Origin: JABFRJ01 sp033812735
Lineage (GTDB): Bacteria > Pseudomonadota > Alphaproteobacteria > Rhizobiales > Hyphomicrobiaceae
DNA: 17,921 nt
NCBI GenBank assembly: GCA_033812735.1
Contig: JAPXTA010000110.1
Location: forward strand, 1 to 17,921
Direction of reading: 5' to 3'
Shown: piece after piece, positions 7,916 to 14,812 of the stretch
Layout: each line of letters starts with the position of its first letter
Numbering within the stretch: the stretch's first letter is position 1
The notes under the pieces: generated by a model
Seen by the model: the letters and a program-made list of their open reading frames with translations, nothing else
Databases searched by the model: none
What the model was told of the DNA's origin: nothing
Program-made: the position numbers and the translations under genes

Positions 7916-8914
7916 ATGCGCTTATCGATCCTCGACCAGTCCATCGCCATCGCGGGCCGTCCGCATGCTGCGTCCATCCGCGAAACACTCGATCTCGCTG
8001 TTCACGCCGAACAGCTCGGCTATCAGCGGTTCTGGCTGGCCGAACATCATAACCACGCCACCATCGTCGGCACCGCGCCGGAAATCCTGATGGCGGCCAT
8101 CGCCGCGCGGACCAATCGCATCCGTATCGGCAGTGCCGGTGTGATGCTGCCGCACTATTCCGCGTTCAAGGTCGCCGAGCAGTTCCGCGTGCTCGACTCG
8201 CTAGCCCCCGGCCGCATCGATCTGGGTGTCGGCCGCGCGCCAGGTTCCGACGGTCGCACCGCCTTCGCGCTCAATCCGAATGCGAACGAGGCCGCTGAGC
8301 ATTTCCCGGCGCAGGTCCGCGACCTGCAATGCTGGGTGACCGGAAAGCCGTTGCCAGAAGGCCATCCCTTCAGGACCGTTCACGCCTACCCGGCTGGCGA
8401 TACCGCTCCCGACATCTGGGTGCTCGGCTCGTCCGACTACGGCGCGCAGGTCGCAGCGCATTTCGGCCTGCCCTACTGTTTCGCGCACTTCATCACCGAT
8501 GGCCGCGGCACCGAGCGCGCGTTGGAGATCTACCGCCAGCACTTCCAGCCAAGCGAAGTCTGCCCGGCGCCGCGCGCGACGATCTGCGTTTGGGCGCTGA
8601 CAGCGGCAACCGAGGAGGCCGCATTCGACGCCTTCTGGAGCCGCGCGAAGTGGAAGATCCTGCGTGACCAAGGCATCTGGGGGCCGCTCGAATCGCCGGA
8701 GGTGGCGCGTGCCTTCGACTACAGCACCGAGCAGCGCCGGCGGCTCGATCCGTTGAAGCAAGCCTCTTACGTCGGCGCGGCAGCTGATGTTCACCGCCGT
8801 CTCGCCGATCTCGCAAAAAGCCTGCAGCTCGACGAACTCGTCGTGCTGACATGGGCGCACGATCCGGTTGTCCGCCGCCGCAGCTACGAACTTCTGATCC
8901 AGCAAGGCATGTGA
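7916..8914 (+). CDS. LLM-class flavin-dependent oxidoreductase (luciferase-like, MsnO8/YhbW type)
   Basis: A 332-residue TIM-barrel protein of the bacterial-luciferase superfamily, which uses reduced FMN (or F420 in other branches) to oxidise an unknown substrate. Landmarks are the N-terminal LSILDQS, HAEQLGYQRFWLAEHHN, then GSAGVMLPHYSAFKVAEQFR and DSLAPGRIDLGVGRAPGSD, the signature of the small 'MsnO8 family' of group-1 LLM enzymes. ATG 7916 (MRLSILDQS) is preferred to the GTG at 7901, because family members begin at this strand. It follows directly on the terminator at 7859-7883, so it must start from its own promoter. The DUF1194 gene begins 78 bases downstream. The substrate cannot be inferred from the sequence. 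Confidence 0.88.
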   Translation: MRLSILDQSIAIAGRPHAASIRETLDLAVHAEQLGYQRFWLAEHHNHATIVGTAPEILMAAIAARTNRIRIGSAGVMLPHYSAFKVAEQFRVLDSLAPGRIDLGVGRAPGSDGRTAFALNPNANEAAEHFPAQVRDLQCWVTGKPLPEGHPFRTVHAYPAGDTAPDIWVLGSSDYGAQVAAHFGLPYCFAHFITDGRGTERALEIYRQHFQPSEVCPAPRATICVWALTAATEEAAFDAFWSRAKWKILRDQGIWGPLESPEVARAFDYSTEQRRRLDPLKQASYVGAAADVHRRLADLAKSLQLDELVVLTWAHDPVVRRRSYELLIQQGM

Positions 8915-8992
8915 TCGCGGTTGCGCCGGTGTGCGAACCCGGACTACGCTTTCGCCATTGGGTGGGAGTCCAGTCGTTCGAGGTCGGTGCCC

Positions 8993-9781
8993 ATGTCCCA
9001 GAAAGACGCCGCATCCAGAACCAGCTTTGACCGTCTCGATCGGCGTCGCTTGCTGGTGGGAGGAACCGCCGCAGCGGTTGCCGGTGCGCTGCCCGCGCCT
9101 GCTCCGGCCGTCGAAATGTGCGATCTGCTTTTGGCACTGTCGGCGGACGTATCGCGCAGTGTCGATGCCACGAAGTTCAAGCTCCAGCGCGAAGGTTATG
9201 CGGCGGCGATCAGCGATCCCCGCGTCATGCGTCTGATCGAAGCCGGCGCGCACCGGCGCATCGCGCTCTGCTTTATCGAATGGTCGGGTGCGGGTGCTGC
9301 GTCGGTCATGGTCGATTGGGCGAGCATCGGGACAAAGTCCGAAGCTGAAGCATTCTCGAGTGCAGTGGTGGCCGCACCGCGCTATTTCATGGATCGCACA
9401 TCGATCAGCACCGGCATCGACGTCGCACTTGCCCATCTCGGCAAATGCCCGTTCGGCGCGGACCGGCGCGTGATCGATATATCAGGCGACGGCACGCACA
9501 ACTCCGGCCGCCATGTCAACGACGCGCGCGACGAAGCCGTCAATGCCGGCGTCACCATCAACGGCATCGCGATCCTTTCCGCCGTGCCGCTTGCCTTCAA
9601 CCCGAGCCACACCCATCCACCCGGCGGTCTTCTCAAATACTTCGAAGACAATGTGATCGGCGGGCCGAGTGCTTTCGCGCTCGCGGCCGAAGGCTTCGAG
9701 GCCTTCGGCCAGGCGATCGTGCAGAAGCTGATCAAGGAGATCGCTGCCGCTCCTGGCCTGCCCAAGCGGTTGCCTGCCTGA
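8993..9781 (+). CDS. DUF1194 protein: Tat-exported von Willebrand A-like domain
   Basis: A 262-residue exported protein of unknown function. ATG 8993 has GAGGT at 8980-8984 with eight bases of spacing; an in-frame TTG at 8921 is less likely. The N-terminus is Tat-like (DRRRLLVGGTAAAVAGALPA, cleavage near APA-VEM). The mature protein is one DUF1194/VWA domain. The strand LLLALSADVSRSVD carries a DxSxS metal-site (MIDAS) motif, and the later strand RVIDISGDGTHNSG supplies the usual distal aspartate. Conserved blocks AGVTINGIAI and YFEDNVIGGPSAF fit the family, found mainly in Alphaproteobacteria. Metal-dependent protein binding in the periplasm is a reasonable inference. It lies between the LLM oxidoreductase and garD on the same strand (gaps 78 and 72 bases), but no shared pathway is evident. 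Confidence 0.87.
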   Translation: MSQKDAASRTSFDRLDRRRLLVGGTAAAVAGALPAPAPAVEMCDLLLALSADVSRSVDATKFKLQREGYAAAISDPRVMRLIEAGAHRRIALCFIEWSGAGAASVMVDWASIGTKSEAEAFSSAVVAAPRYFMDRTSISTGIDVALAHLGKCPFGADRRVIDISGDGTHNSGRHVNDARDEAVNAGVTINGIAILSAVPLAFNPSHTHPPGGLLKYFEDNVIGGPSAFALAAEGFEAFGQAIVQKLIKEIAAAPGLPKRLPA

Positions 9782-9799
9782 GGTTGGCAATGGGCCTTA

Positions 9800-9817
9800 G
9801 GCATGGCATGGCATGCC
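9800..9817 (+). repeat. Three tandem copies of GGCAT upstream of garD
   Basis: GGCAT occurs three times head to tail (9800-9814) and runs into GCC, so the last copy also forms the palindrome GGCATGCC. It lies about 37 bases upstream of the garD start, in the 72-base gap. It may be chance or a binding site. Confidence 0.35.
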
Positions 9818-9853
9818 GGTCGTGGCCCCTGTCTTCAACCCCGCTGAGAGCCG

Positions 9854-11404
9854 ATGTCCGACCCAACTCTGCCGCGCACGATCCGCATGCACGATGCGGA
9901 CAACGTTGCCATCGTCGCCAATGACTTCGGCTTGCCGCAGGGAACGCGCCTGCCGAACGGGCTCGTTCTCCGGGAGTTCGTGCCGCAAGGCCACAAGGTC
10001 GCACTCACTGATATCGCCAAGGGCGCCCAGGTGCGCCGCTACGATGTGGTGATTGGGTATGCGGCCGAGGATCTGCCGGCAGGAAGCTGGGTCAACGAGC
10101 AGCGCACGACGATCCCGCAATCGCCCGAACTCGACACCTTGCCGATGGCGACGCGCGCGCGGCTCTTGCCGCCGCTCGATGAAGCGTTCACCTTCGAGGG
10201 CTATCGCACCGCCGACGGCAGCGTCGGTACGCGGAATTTGCTCGCCATCTCGACCACGGTGCAATGTGTCTCCGGCGTCGTGGAGCATGCCGTGCAGCGG
10301 TTGAAGCGGGAGATACTGCCGCGCTATCCGAACGTCGACGGCATCGTGCCCCTCGAACACATTTACGGTTGTGGCGTCGCCATCGATGCGACGGACGCCG
10401 AGATCCCCATTCGCACACTCCGCAACATCAGCCGCAATCCCAATTTCGGCGGCGCGACCATGGTCGTGAGCCTCGGCTGCGAGAAGTTGCAGCCGGAGCG
10501 TCTTTTCCCGGCTGGGACCTTGCCTGCGCGTGAGGGTGCCGCAGCCTTCGATCTCGTCACGTTGCAGGATCCCGCGAATGTCGGGTTCGAGGCCATGATC
10601 GCCGGGATCATGCGCACGGCCGAGCAGCATTTGGCAGTCCTCGACCAGCGCCGCCGCACCACGTGTCCCGCCGCCGATCTCGTGGTCGGCATGCAGTGCG
10701 GCGGCAGCGATGCCTTCTCGGGCGTCACCGCCAATCCCGCCCTCGGCATCGCGAGCGACCTGCTCGTGCGGGCGGGCGCGACGGTGATGTTCTCCGAGAA
10801 TACGGAGGTCCGCGACGGCGTGGCGTTGCTGGCCGAGCGCTGTGTATCGCAAGACGTCGCGCGCGCCTTGATCGCGGAGCTTGGCTGGTACGATCGCTAT
10901 CTCGAACGCGGCAATGTCGACCGCTCCGCCAATACGACCCCCGGCAACAAGAAGGGCGGGTTGTCGAACATCGTCGAAAAGGCCATGGGCTCGATCATCA
11001 AGTCGGGCTCGGCGCCGATCTCGGGCGTCGTGCGGCCGGGCGAACGCGCATCGCGGAAAGGCCTGCTTTATGCGGCGACGCCCGCAAGCGATTTCGTGTG
11101 CGGGACACTGCAACTCGCGGCAGGTATGAACCTGCACGTCTTCACGACCGGCAGAGGTACCCCTTACGGGCTGGCCGCAGTACCAGTGATAAAGGTTGCT
11201 ACGCGCAGCGAACTGGCGCGCCGCTGGCACGACCTGATGGATTTCGACGCAGGCCCGATTGCGAACGGCGAGACGACGATCGAAGAGGCAGGGATGCAAC
11301 TCTTCAAAATGATGCTCGACGTCGCCAGCGGCAAACGGACCTGGGCTGAGACCTGGAAGCTTCAGAATTCTCTGGCGCTGTTCAATCCAGCCCCGATTAC
11401 GTGA
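9854..11404 (+). CDS. garD: Galactarate dehydratase
   Basis: Dehydrates D-galactarate (mucate) to 5-keto-4-deoxy-D-glucarate, the entry step of galactarate catabolism in the cytoplasm. The 516 residues compare with about 523 for the Escherichia coli enzyme. The N-terminal SAF domain (about 10-95) includes GHKVALTDIAKGAQV. The catalytic region (about 115-510) has FEGYRTADGSVGTRNLL, IYGCGVAIDA and NPNFGG. These are followed by SLGCEKLQPERLF, MQCGGSDAFSGVTANPA, ANTTPGNKKGG, ATPASDFVCGT and TGRGTPYGL. The C-terminus FNPAPIT is that of GarD rather than altronate dehydratase UxaA. Family members need iron, consistent with the conserved cysteines. A weak GAGAG precedes the ATG. No garL, garR, keto-deoxy-glucarate dehydratase or transporter is nearby. 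The gene is convergent with the FAD oxidase, 15 bases between stops. Confidence 0.93.
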   Translation: MSDPTLPRTIRMHDADNVAIVANDFGLPQGTRLPNGLVLREFVPQGHKVALTDIAKGAQVRRYDVVIGYAAEDLPAGSWVNEQRTTIPQSPELDTLPMATRARLLPPLDEAFTFEGYRTADGSVGTRNLLAISTTVQCVSGVVEHAVQRLKREILPRYPNVDGIVPLEHIYGCGVAIDATDAEIPIRTLRNISRNPNFGGATMVVSLGCEKLQPERLFPAGTLPAREGAAAFDLVTLQDPANVGFEAMIAGIMRTAEQHLAVLDQRRRTTCPAADLVVGMQCGGSDAFSGVTANPALGIASDLLVRAGATVMFSENTEVRDGVALLAERCVSQDVARALIAELGWYDRYLERGNVDRSANTTPGNKKGGLSNIVEKAMGSIIKSGSAPISGVVRPGERASRKGLLYAATPASDFVCGTLQLAAGMNLHVFTTGRGTPYGLAAVPVIKVATRSELARRWHDLMDFDAGPIANGETTIEEAGMQLFKMMLDVASGKRTWAETWKLQNSLALFNPAPIT

Positions 11405-11419
11405 GGGCCTTGCAAAGCA

Positions 11420-12697
11420 CTACGAGATCCGGTCGAGCCGCCGGTAATAGGCCCCGACAAACGGCAGAAACCAGGGCTTGCCAAAATGCAGCGGTACGGC
11501 TGGCCAAGGGACGTCCCGCCAAGGATTGACGACTTCGTCACCAGCGATACGCCGCGCCATCAAGTCGCCCATGTAGTTCGACATCTGTACGCCATGGCCT
11601 GAAAAGCCGACCGCATAATGCATGCCCTCGTGCTCTCCGGCGCGCGGCAGCCGGTCGCTCGTCATATCGACAAGTCCTCCCCAGCAATAGTCGATCCGGC
11701 AGCCAGCGATCTGCGGGAAAACCTCGGCGAGATTGGCTTCGAGGATAGCGCCGCTTTTGAGATCGGATGCGGGGCTGGACATCGCAAAGCGCGCACGCCC
11801 CCCGAAGACCAAGCGGTCATCGGCCGTCATCCGGTAGTAGTGACCGATGTGCTGCGTCGTCGTGCAGTTCCGCCGTCCGGGCATGATCGAGCGGGCACGG
11901 TCCGCACCCAGCGGCTCCGTGACGATGATAAAGCTGCCGATGGGTATGATCCGGCGGCGAAACCAGGCAAACGGCCCCTCGAGCGGCACGCCATTCGCGA
12001 GCACGACATGATCGGCCTCGATGGTGCCCTTGCGCGTCGTGATCTTGAAGCGCTGCCCAGCCGGCCGCTCGATCGCCGTTACAGCGGCCTTTTCATGGAT
12101 GACGGCGCCGGCTCGGGCAGCCGCGTGAGCGAGACCGACGCCGTATTTGCCGACATGAAGCGAGGCGGATCTCCTCTGCAGCAGCCCGCCTGAATAGATG
12201 CTGGATCCGATCTCGCCCGGAAGCGATGACTTTTCGATGATCTCAGTGTCGCTGTCGACCTCGCGGGCGAGAACGTCCTGTGCCCGCTTTAGTCCGTCGA
12301 AGTGGGCGGGCTTGGCGGCGAGCTTCAGCTTTCCGGAACGGACAAAGTCGCAATCGATGGCCTCGCGCGTGACAATGCCCTCGACGAGATCGACCGCGGC
12401 ATCGAACGCGCGGTACATCTCTCGCGCCCGCTCGGCGCCGAAGCGCGCCGCTACTCCGGCAAAGTCGTGGGCGAGACCGTTGTTGCAATGACCGCCATTG
12501 CGCCCCGAAGCGGCCGACATGATGCTGTTTGCTTCAACCACGGTGACAGCGATGCCGCGCTTCGCGAGCGTGAGTGCGGCAGATAACCCGGTAAAACCGC
12601 CGCCAACGACAACGACGTCTGTGCGCCCACCGACAGGCTGAGGAGCAGCCATTGTGAAGGCCGGTGCGGTATCGAGCCAGAACGACAAAGGCTTCAT
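11420..12697 (-). CDS. FAD-dependent amine oxidase, PuuB/OrdL-like (DAO family)
   Basis: A cytoplasmic flavoenzyme expected to oxidise a C-N bond of an amine or N-substituted amino acid, 425 residues from the ATG at 12697. Possible upstream starts (ATG 12706, TTG 12712) add only a few residues. The Rossmann motif VVVVGGGFTGLSAAL (G32-G34, G37) and ribose-binding E55 (VVEA) bind FAD. SGRNGGHCNNG at 64-74 is the GRNGG block shared with gamma-glutamylputrescine oxidase PuuB. Later blocks HYYRMTADDRLVFGG, FPQIAGCRIDYCWGG and GFSGHGVQMSNYMGDLMA complete the PuuB/OrdL pattern, including the C-terminal PFVGAYYRRLDRI. The substrate is uncertain: polyamine conjugates, opine-like compounds or other secondary amines are all possible. 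It lies 34 bases downstream of the HAD gene and almost surely shares its transcript. Confidence 0.9.
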   Translation of the reverse strand: MKPLSFWLDTAPAFTMAAPQPVGGRTDVVVVGGGFTGLSAALTLAKRGIAVTVVEANSIMSAASGRNGGHCNNGLAHDFAGVAARFGAERAREMYRAFDAAVDLVEGIVTREAIDCDFVRSGKLKLAAKPAHFDGLKRAQDVLAREVDSDTEIIEKSSLPGEIGSSIYSGGLLQRRSASLHVGKYGVGLAHAAARAGAVIHEKAAVTAIERPAGQRFKITTRKGTIEADHVVLANGVPLEGPFAWFRRRIIPIGSFIIVTEPLGADRARSIMPGRRNCTTTQHIGHYYRMTADDRLVFGGRARFAMSSPASDLKSGAILEANLAEVFPQIAGCRIDYCWGGLVDMTSDRLPRAGEHEGMHYAVGFSGHGVQMSNYMGDLMARRIAGDEVVNPWRDVPWPAVPLHFGKPWFLPFVGAYYRRLDRIS

Positions 12698-12731
12698 CGG
12701 CAGCATTCCCAATATCGATTGAAGGCCGCCG

Positions 12732-13400
12732 TCAAAGTCCGAGCGCTTCGGCGAGCCCGCCGATATCTTTGATTTCAGTGGCGCCGTAGTAGGGAATGTG
12801 CGGTTCGTGGCTGCGATTGACGAATATCCGCTTGCCGCAACGCATGTCGTGCGCCGTCATCAGATCGTAACGGTAGGACGACGACACGTGCGCCACGTCC
12901 CCCGGCCTGCAACCCAACTGGTCGAACATGAACTCGAAAGCCTGCATGCGCGGTTTGTAGGCCTGCGCCATCTCTGCCGTGAAGACGGCATGAAACGGCG
13001 CACCGAGCTTGGCGACGTTATCGTTGATCTGGCTGTTCGCCGCATTTGAAAGGATGACGAGGGGGATTTCTTTGGCGACTTTGGCGAGCCCGGCAGGGAC
13101 ATCCGCGTGCGGCCCCCAGGTCGGTACGGCATGATAGTAGGACTCGCTCTCTTCGATGGTCGCCTTGATGCCCCACCGCCGCGCTGTCCGCTGCACGGCA
13201 TTGACGATCACGTCGCGATAGGGCTTCCAGGGACCGAGAATTTCATCGAGCCTGTAGGTCGCAAAGTCACGGATGAAGTCGTCCATTCGATCCGCCGGAA
13301 TGCGATCGGCGAAAATCGCCCGCGTCATTTCGATCATCTGAAAACGCGTCAGCGTGCCGTAGCAATCGAAGGTCACGAACTTTGGCTTGAAAACAGTCAT
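12732..13400 (-). CDS. HAD-superfamily hydrolase, haloacid dehalogenase type II-like
   Basis: A 222-residue hydrolase from ATG 13400 (MTVFKPKF); the frame is open to 13505 but the added N-terminus is not family-like. Motif I is FDCYGTL with nucleophile D12. The position two residues on is tyrosine, as in dehalogenases, not the second aspartate of phosphatases. Motif II is ILSNAA (S118), motif III is YKPR (K149), and the distal block is SSSYRYDL (D179) followed by AHDMRCGKRIFVNR. The fold and cap length fit (S)-2-haloacid dehalogenases. However, the residues expected at the dehalogenase Asn (SSNxWD) and Arg (LRxLMG) positions appear replaced, so a different substrate is likely. It is the first gene of the leftward unit with the PuuB-like oxidase, divergent from the GNAT gene. 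Confidence 0.88.
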   Translation of the reverse strand: MTVFKPKFVTFDCYGTLTRFQMIEMTRAIFADRIPADRMDDFIRDFATYRLDEILGPWKPYRDVIVNAVQRTARRWGIKATIEESESYYHAVPTWGPHADVPAGLAKVAKEIPLVILSNAANSQINDNVAKLGAPFHAVFTAEMAQAYKPRMQAFEFMFDQLGCRPGDVAHVSSSYRYDLMTAHDMRCGKRIFVNRSHEPHIPYYGATEIKDIGGLAEALGL

Positions 13401-13561
13401 CCGTTGTCTCTCGATCCCAGTGTACTCGCGCGCAAGGCATCGGCGCGGGTGCCGTGATCGAGCATCGCACTGTCCGTACGCCTTGCAAAGGGGAGGACTT
13501 GTCACTCAGCCGTGGTATGAGAACCGAGGATACAAAGAGCGCAACTTAGCTGGAGAGGCCT
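13401..13561. promoter_or_regulatory. Divergent control region with two interlocking inverted repeats
   Basis: The 161 bases separate the HAD (-) and GNAT (+) start codons and must contain both promoters. Two perfect 7-bp inverted repeats interlock: CTCGATC (13410-13416) with GATCGAG (13456-13462), and GCAAGGC (13432-13438) with GCCTTGC (13480-13486). This is where an operator would be expected. I found no -35/-10 pair with good spacing, so promoter positions are not called. Confidence 0.45.
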
Positions 13562-14425
13562 TTGAACTCGTCTCGCGATACCATTGAGATCGACGTCGCG
13601 CCGCTCACCGACAAAGATCTGCCCGTGGCAGCGGACCTGTCTCGCGCGGTGCAATGGCCGCATCGGCTCGAGGACTGGCAATTCGTCCTCGCACTGGGCC
13701 AAGGGGTTGCAGCATTCACCGGCGGTCGCCTGGTTGGCACCGCGATGGCCTGGGACTACGAGCGAGCTGTCGCCAGAGTGGGGATGGTGCTCGTCGACCC
13801 GTCGATCCAGCGCGCCGGCATCGGCGGGAAGCTGATGGATGCTTTGCTGAGCCGTGTGGACGCACCAGCACTCGTTCTCAATGCGACCGAGGCTGGCGAG
13901 CCGCTCTATGCGCGGATGGGCTTCAAGAGAACGGGCGTCATCCGCCAGCATCAAGGCCTGGCGGCGGCGCTATCGCGGCCGCCGGAACTCGGACAACACG
14001 AGCAGATGAGGTCGATACGAGAGAGCGACGTGGCGCGTCTCGTCGAACTCGATGCAGCGGCTCTGGGTGTGCGCCGGCCGCACGTGATCGAAGCACTGAT
14101 CAGGCATGGCGACGGCATCGTCTTGGCAACAGGCAATGACATAGTTGGGTTTGCGTTCTGTCGGCGCTTTGGGCGCGGCCATGTCGTCGGTCCCGTTGTG
14201 GCTCAAGATCAACAAGCGGCTCAAGCCATGATGGCCTATTGGGTGACCTCGCTCAGAGGTCAATTTGTGCGCGCCGACGTGCCGGCCGGTCGTGGTCTCT
14301 CGTCCTGGCTCGACGGCTTGGGGCTGGTTCGATGCAGTGAAGTCAACACGATGTGCAGAGGCGAGCCGCCACAGCAATCGGCGGAGTTCAAGACCTTTGC
14401 ACTCGTCAATCAGGCAATCGGCTGA
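13562..14425 (+). CDS. Two-domain GNAT N-acetyltransferase
   Basis: A 287-residue acetyl-CoA-dependent transferase. The start is a TTG at 13562, chosen because GGAGAGG at 13552-13558 precedes it well and no ATG occurs before residue 62, inside the first domain. The N-terminal GNAT domain (about 8-130) has the acetyl-CoA motif A, VGMVLVDPSIQRAGIGGKLM (QRAGIG), and motif B EPLYARMGFKRTG. The second half (about 145-287), beginning RSIRESDVARLVELDAAALG and including GFAFCRRFGRGHVVGPVVA, looks like a second, degenerate GNAT-type domain of the kind found C-terminally in such proteins. It heads the rightward unit, 69 bases before the [2Fe-2S] gene. The acceptor substrate is unknown; acetylation of an amine made or degraded by the neighbouring oxidases is inference. 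Confidence 0.86.
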   Translation: MNSSRDTIEIDVAPLTDKDLPVAADLSRAVQWPHRLEDWQFVLALGQGVAAFTGGRLVGTAMAWDYERAVARVGMVLVDPSIQRAGIGGKLMDALLSRVDAPALVLNATEAGEPLYARMGFKRTGVIRQHQGLAAALSRPPELGQHEQMRSIRESDVARLVELDAAALGVRRPHVIEALIRHGDGIVLATGNDIVGFAFCRRFGRGHVVGPVVAQDQQAAQAMMAYWVTSLRGQFVRADVPAGRGLSSWLDGLGLVRCSEVNTMCRGEPPQQSAEFKTFALVNQAIG

Positions 14426-14457
14426 TAGCTGTTGTCTTACGGCTTGTACGCAAGAGG

Positions 14458-14477
14458 GGCGCAGTGTCAGCTGCGCC
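14458..14477 (+). repeat. Hairpin abutting the ribosome site of the [2Fe-2S] gene
   Basis: GGCGCAG (14458-14464), loop TGTCAG and CTGCGCC (14471-14477) form a perfect 7-bp stem. The next bases, GGGGAG (14478-14483), are the likely ribosome site for the ATG at 14495. The stem could separate expression of the acetyltransferase from that of the dehydrogenase subunits, by mRNA processing or translational control. Confidence 0.5.
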
Positions 14478-14494
14478 GGGGAGCGGACGGATCG

Positions 14495-14812
14495 ATGACG
14501 GCGGTATCCTCTCGCTTCGTGCGACTCGCCGAAGGCCAGCGGCAGCGCGTCGACTTCCTGGTCGATGGTGTTCCAGTGTCCGCGCTCGAAGGCGACACGC
14601 TGCTCGTGGCGCTGCTCGTGAACGGATTGAGCGTGCGGCGCTCGGAGTTTGGCGGCGAAGTGCGCGCAGGGTTCTGCTTGATGGCGGCCTGCCAGGATTG
14701 CTGGGTATGGACCGAGGCCGGTGAGCGGCTTCGCGCCTGCGATACACCTGTCCAAGCAAACATGTCGATCGTCACAGAGCAAGCAGATGCGTCATGGTTG
14801 AGCCGCGGGTAA
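14495..14812 (+). CDS. [2Fe-2S] ferredoxin-like small subunit (HcnA/LhpF/opine oxidase gamma type)
   Basis: A 105-residue electron-transfer subunit from ATG 14495 (MTAVSSRFVRL); the frame is open upstream from a TTG at 14432, but that stretch is not conserved-looking. It is a stand-alone plant-type ferredoxin domain. FLVDGVPVSALEGDTLLVAL forms the beta-grasp entry, and cysteines C61, C66, C69 and C82 (GFCLMAACQDCW, then LRACDTPV) give the C-x4-C-x2-C-x12-C cluster ligand set. Such mini-ferredoxins pair with two flavoproteins in hydrogen cyanide synthase (HcnA), D-hydroxyproline dehydrogenase (LhpF) and octopine/nopaline oxidases. Its 3' end overlaps the next gene by 19 bases, indicating translational coupling and complex formation. 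Confidence 0.9.
   Translation: MTAVSSRFVRLAEGQRQRVDFLVDGVPVSALEGDTLLVALLVNGLSVRRSEFGGEVRAGFCLMAACQDCWVWTEAGERLRACDTPVQANMSIVTEQADASWLSRG

Noticed and set aside
8201..9436. 411-codon open frame opposite the LLM oxidoreductase and DUF1194 genes
   Set aside because: It spans two well-supported genes and their gap, has shadow-type composition and no recognisable motif.
9797..11299. 500-codon open frame on the strand opposite garD
   Set aside because: It lies wholly across a gene with unmistakable family motifs, is rich in Arg, His, Gly and Ala as expected from reading G+C-rich codons backwards, and shows no domain motifs.
14432..14494. Upstream TTG start for the ferredoxin-like subunit
   Set aside because: The 21 extra residues cross a hairpin and a ribosome site and are not protein-like; ATG 14495 matches the family length.
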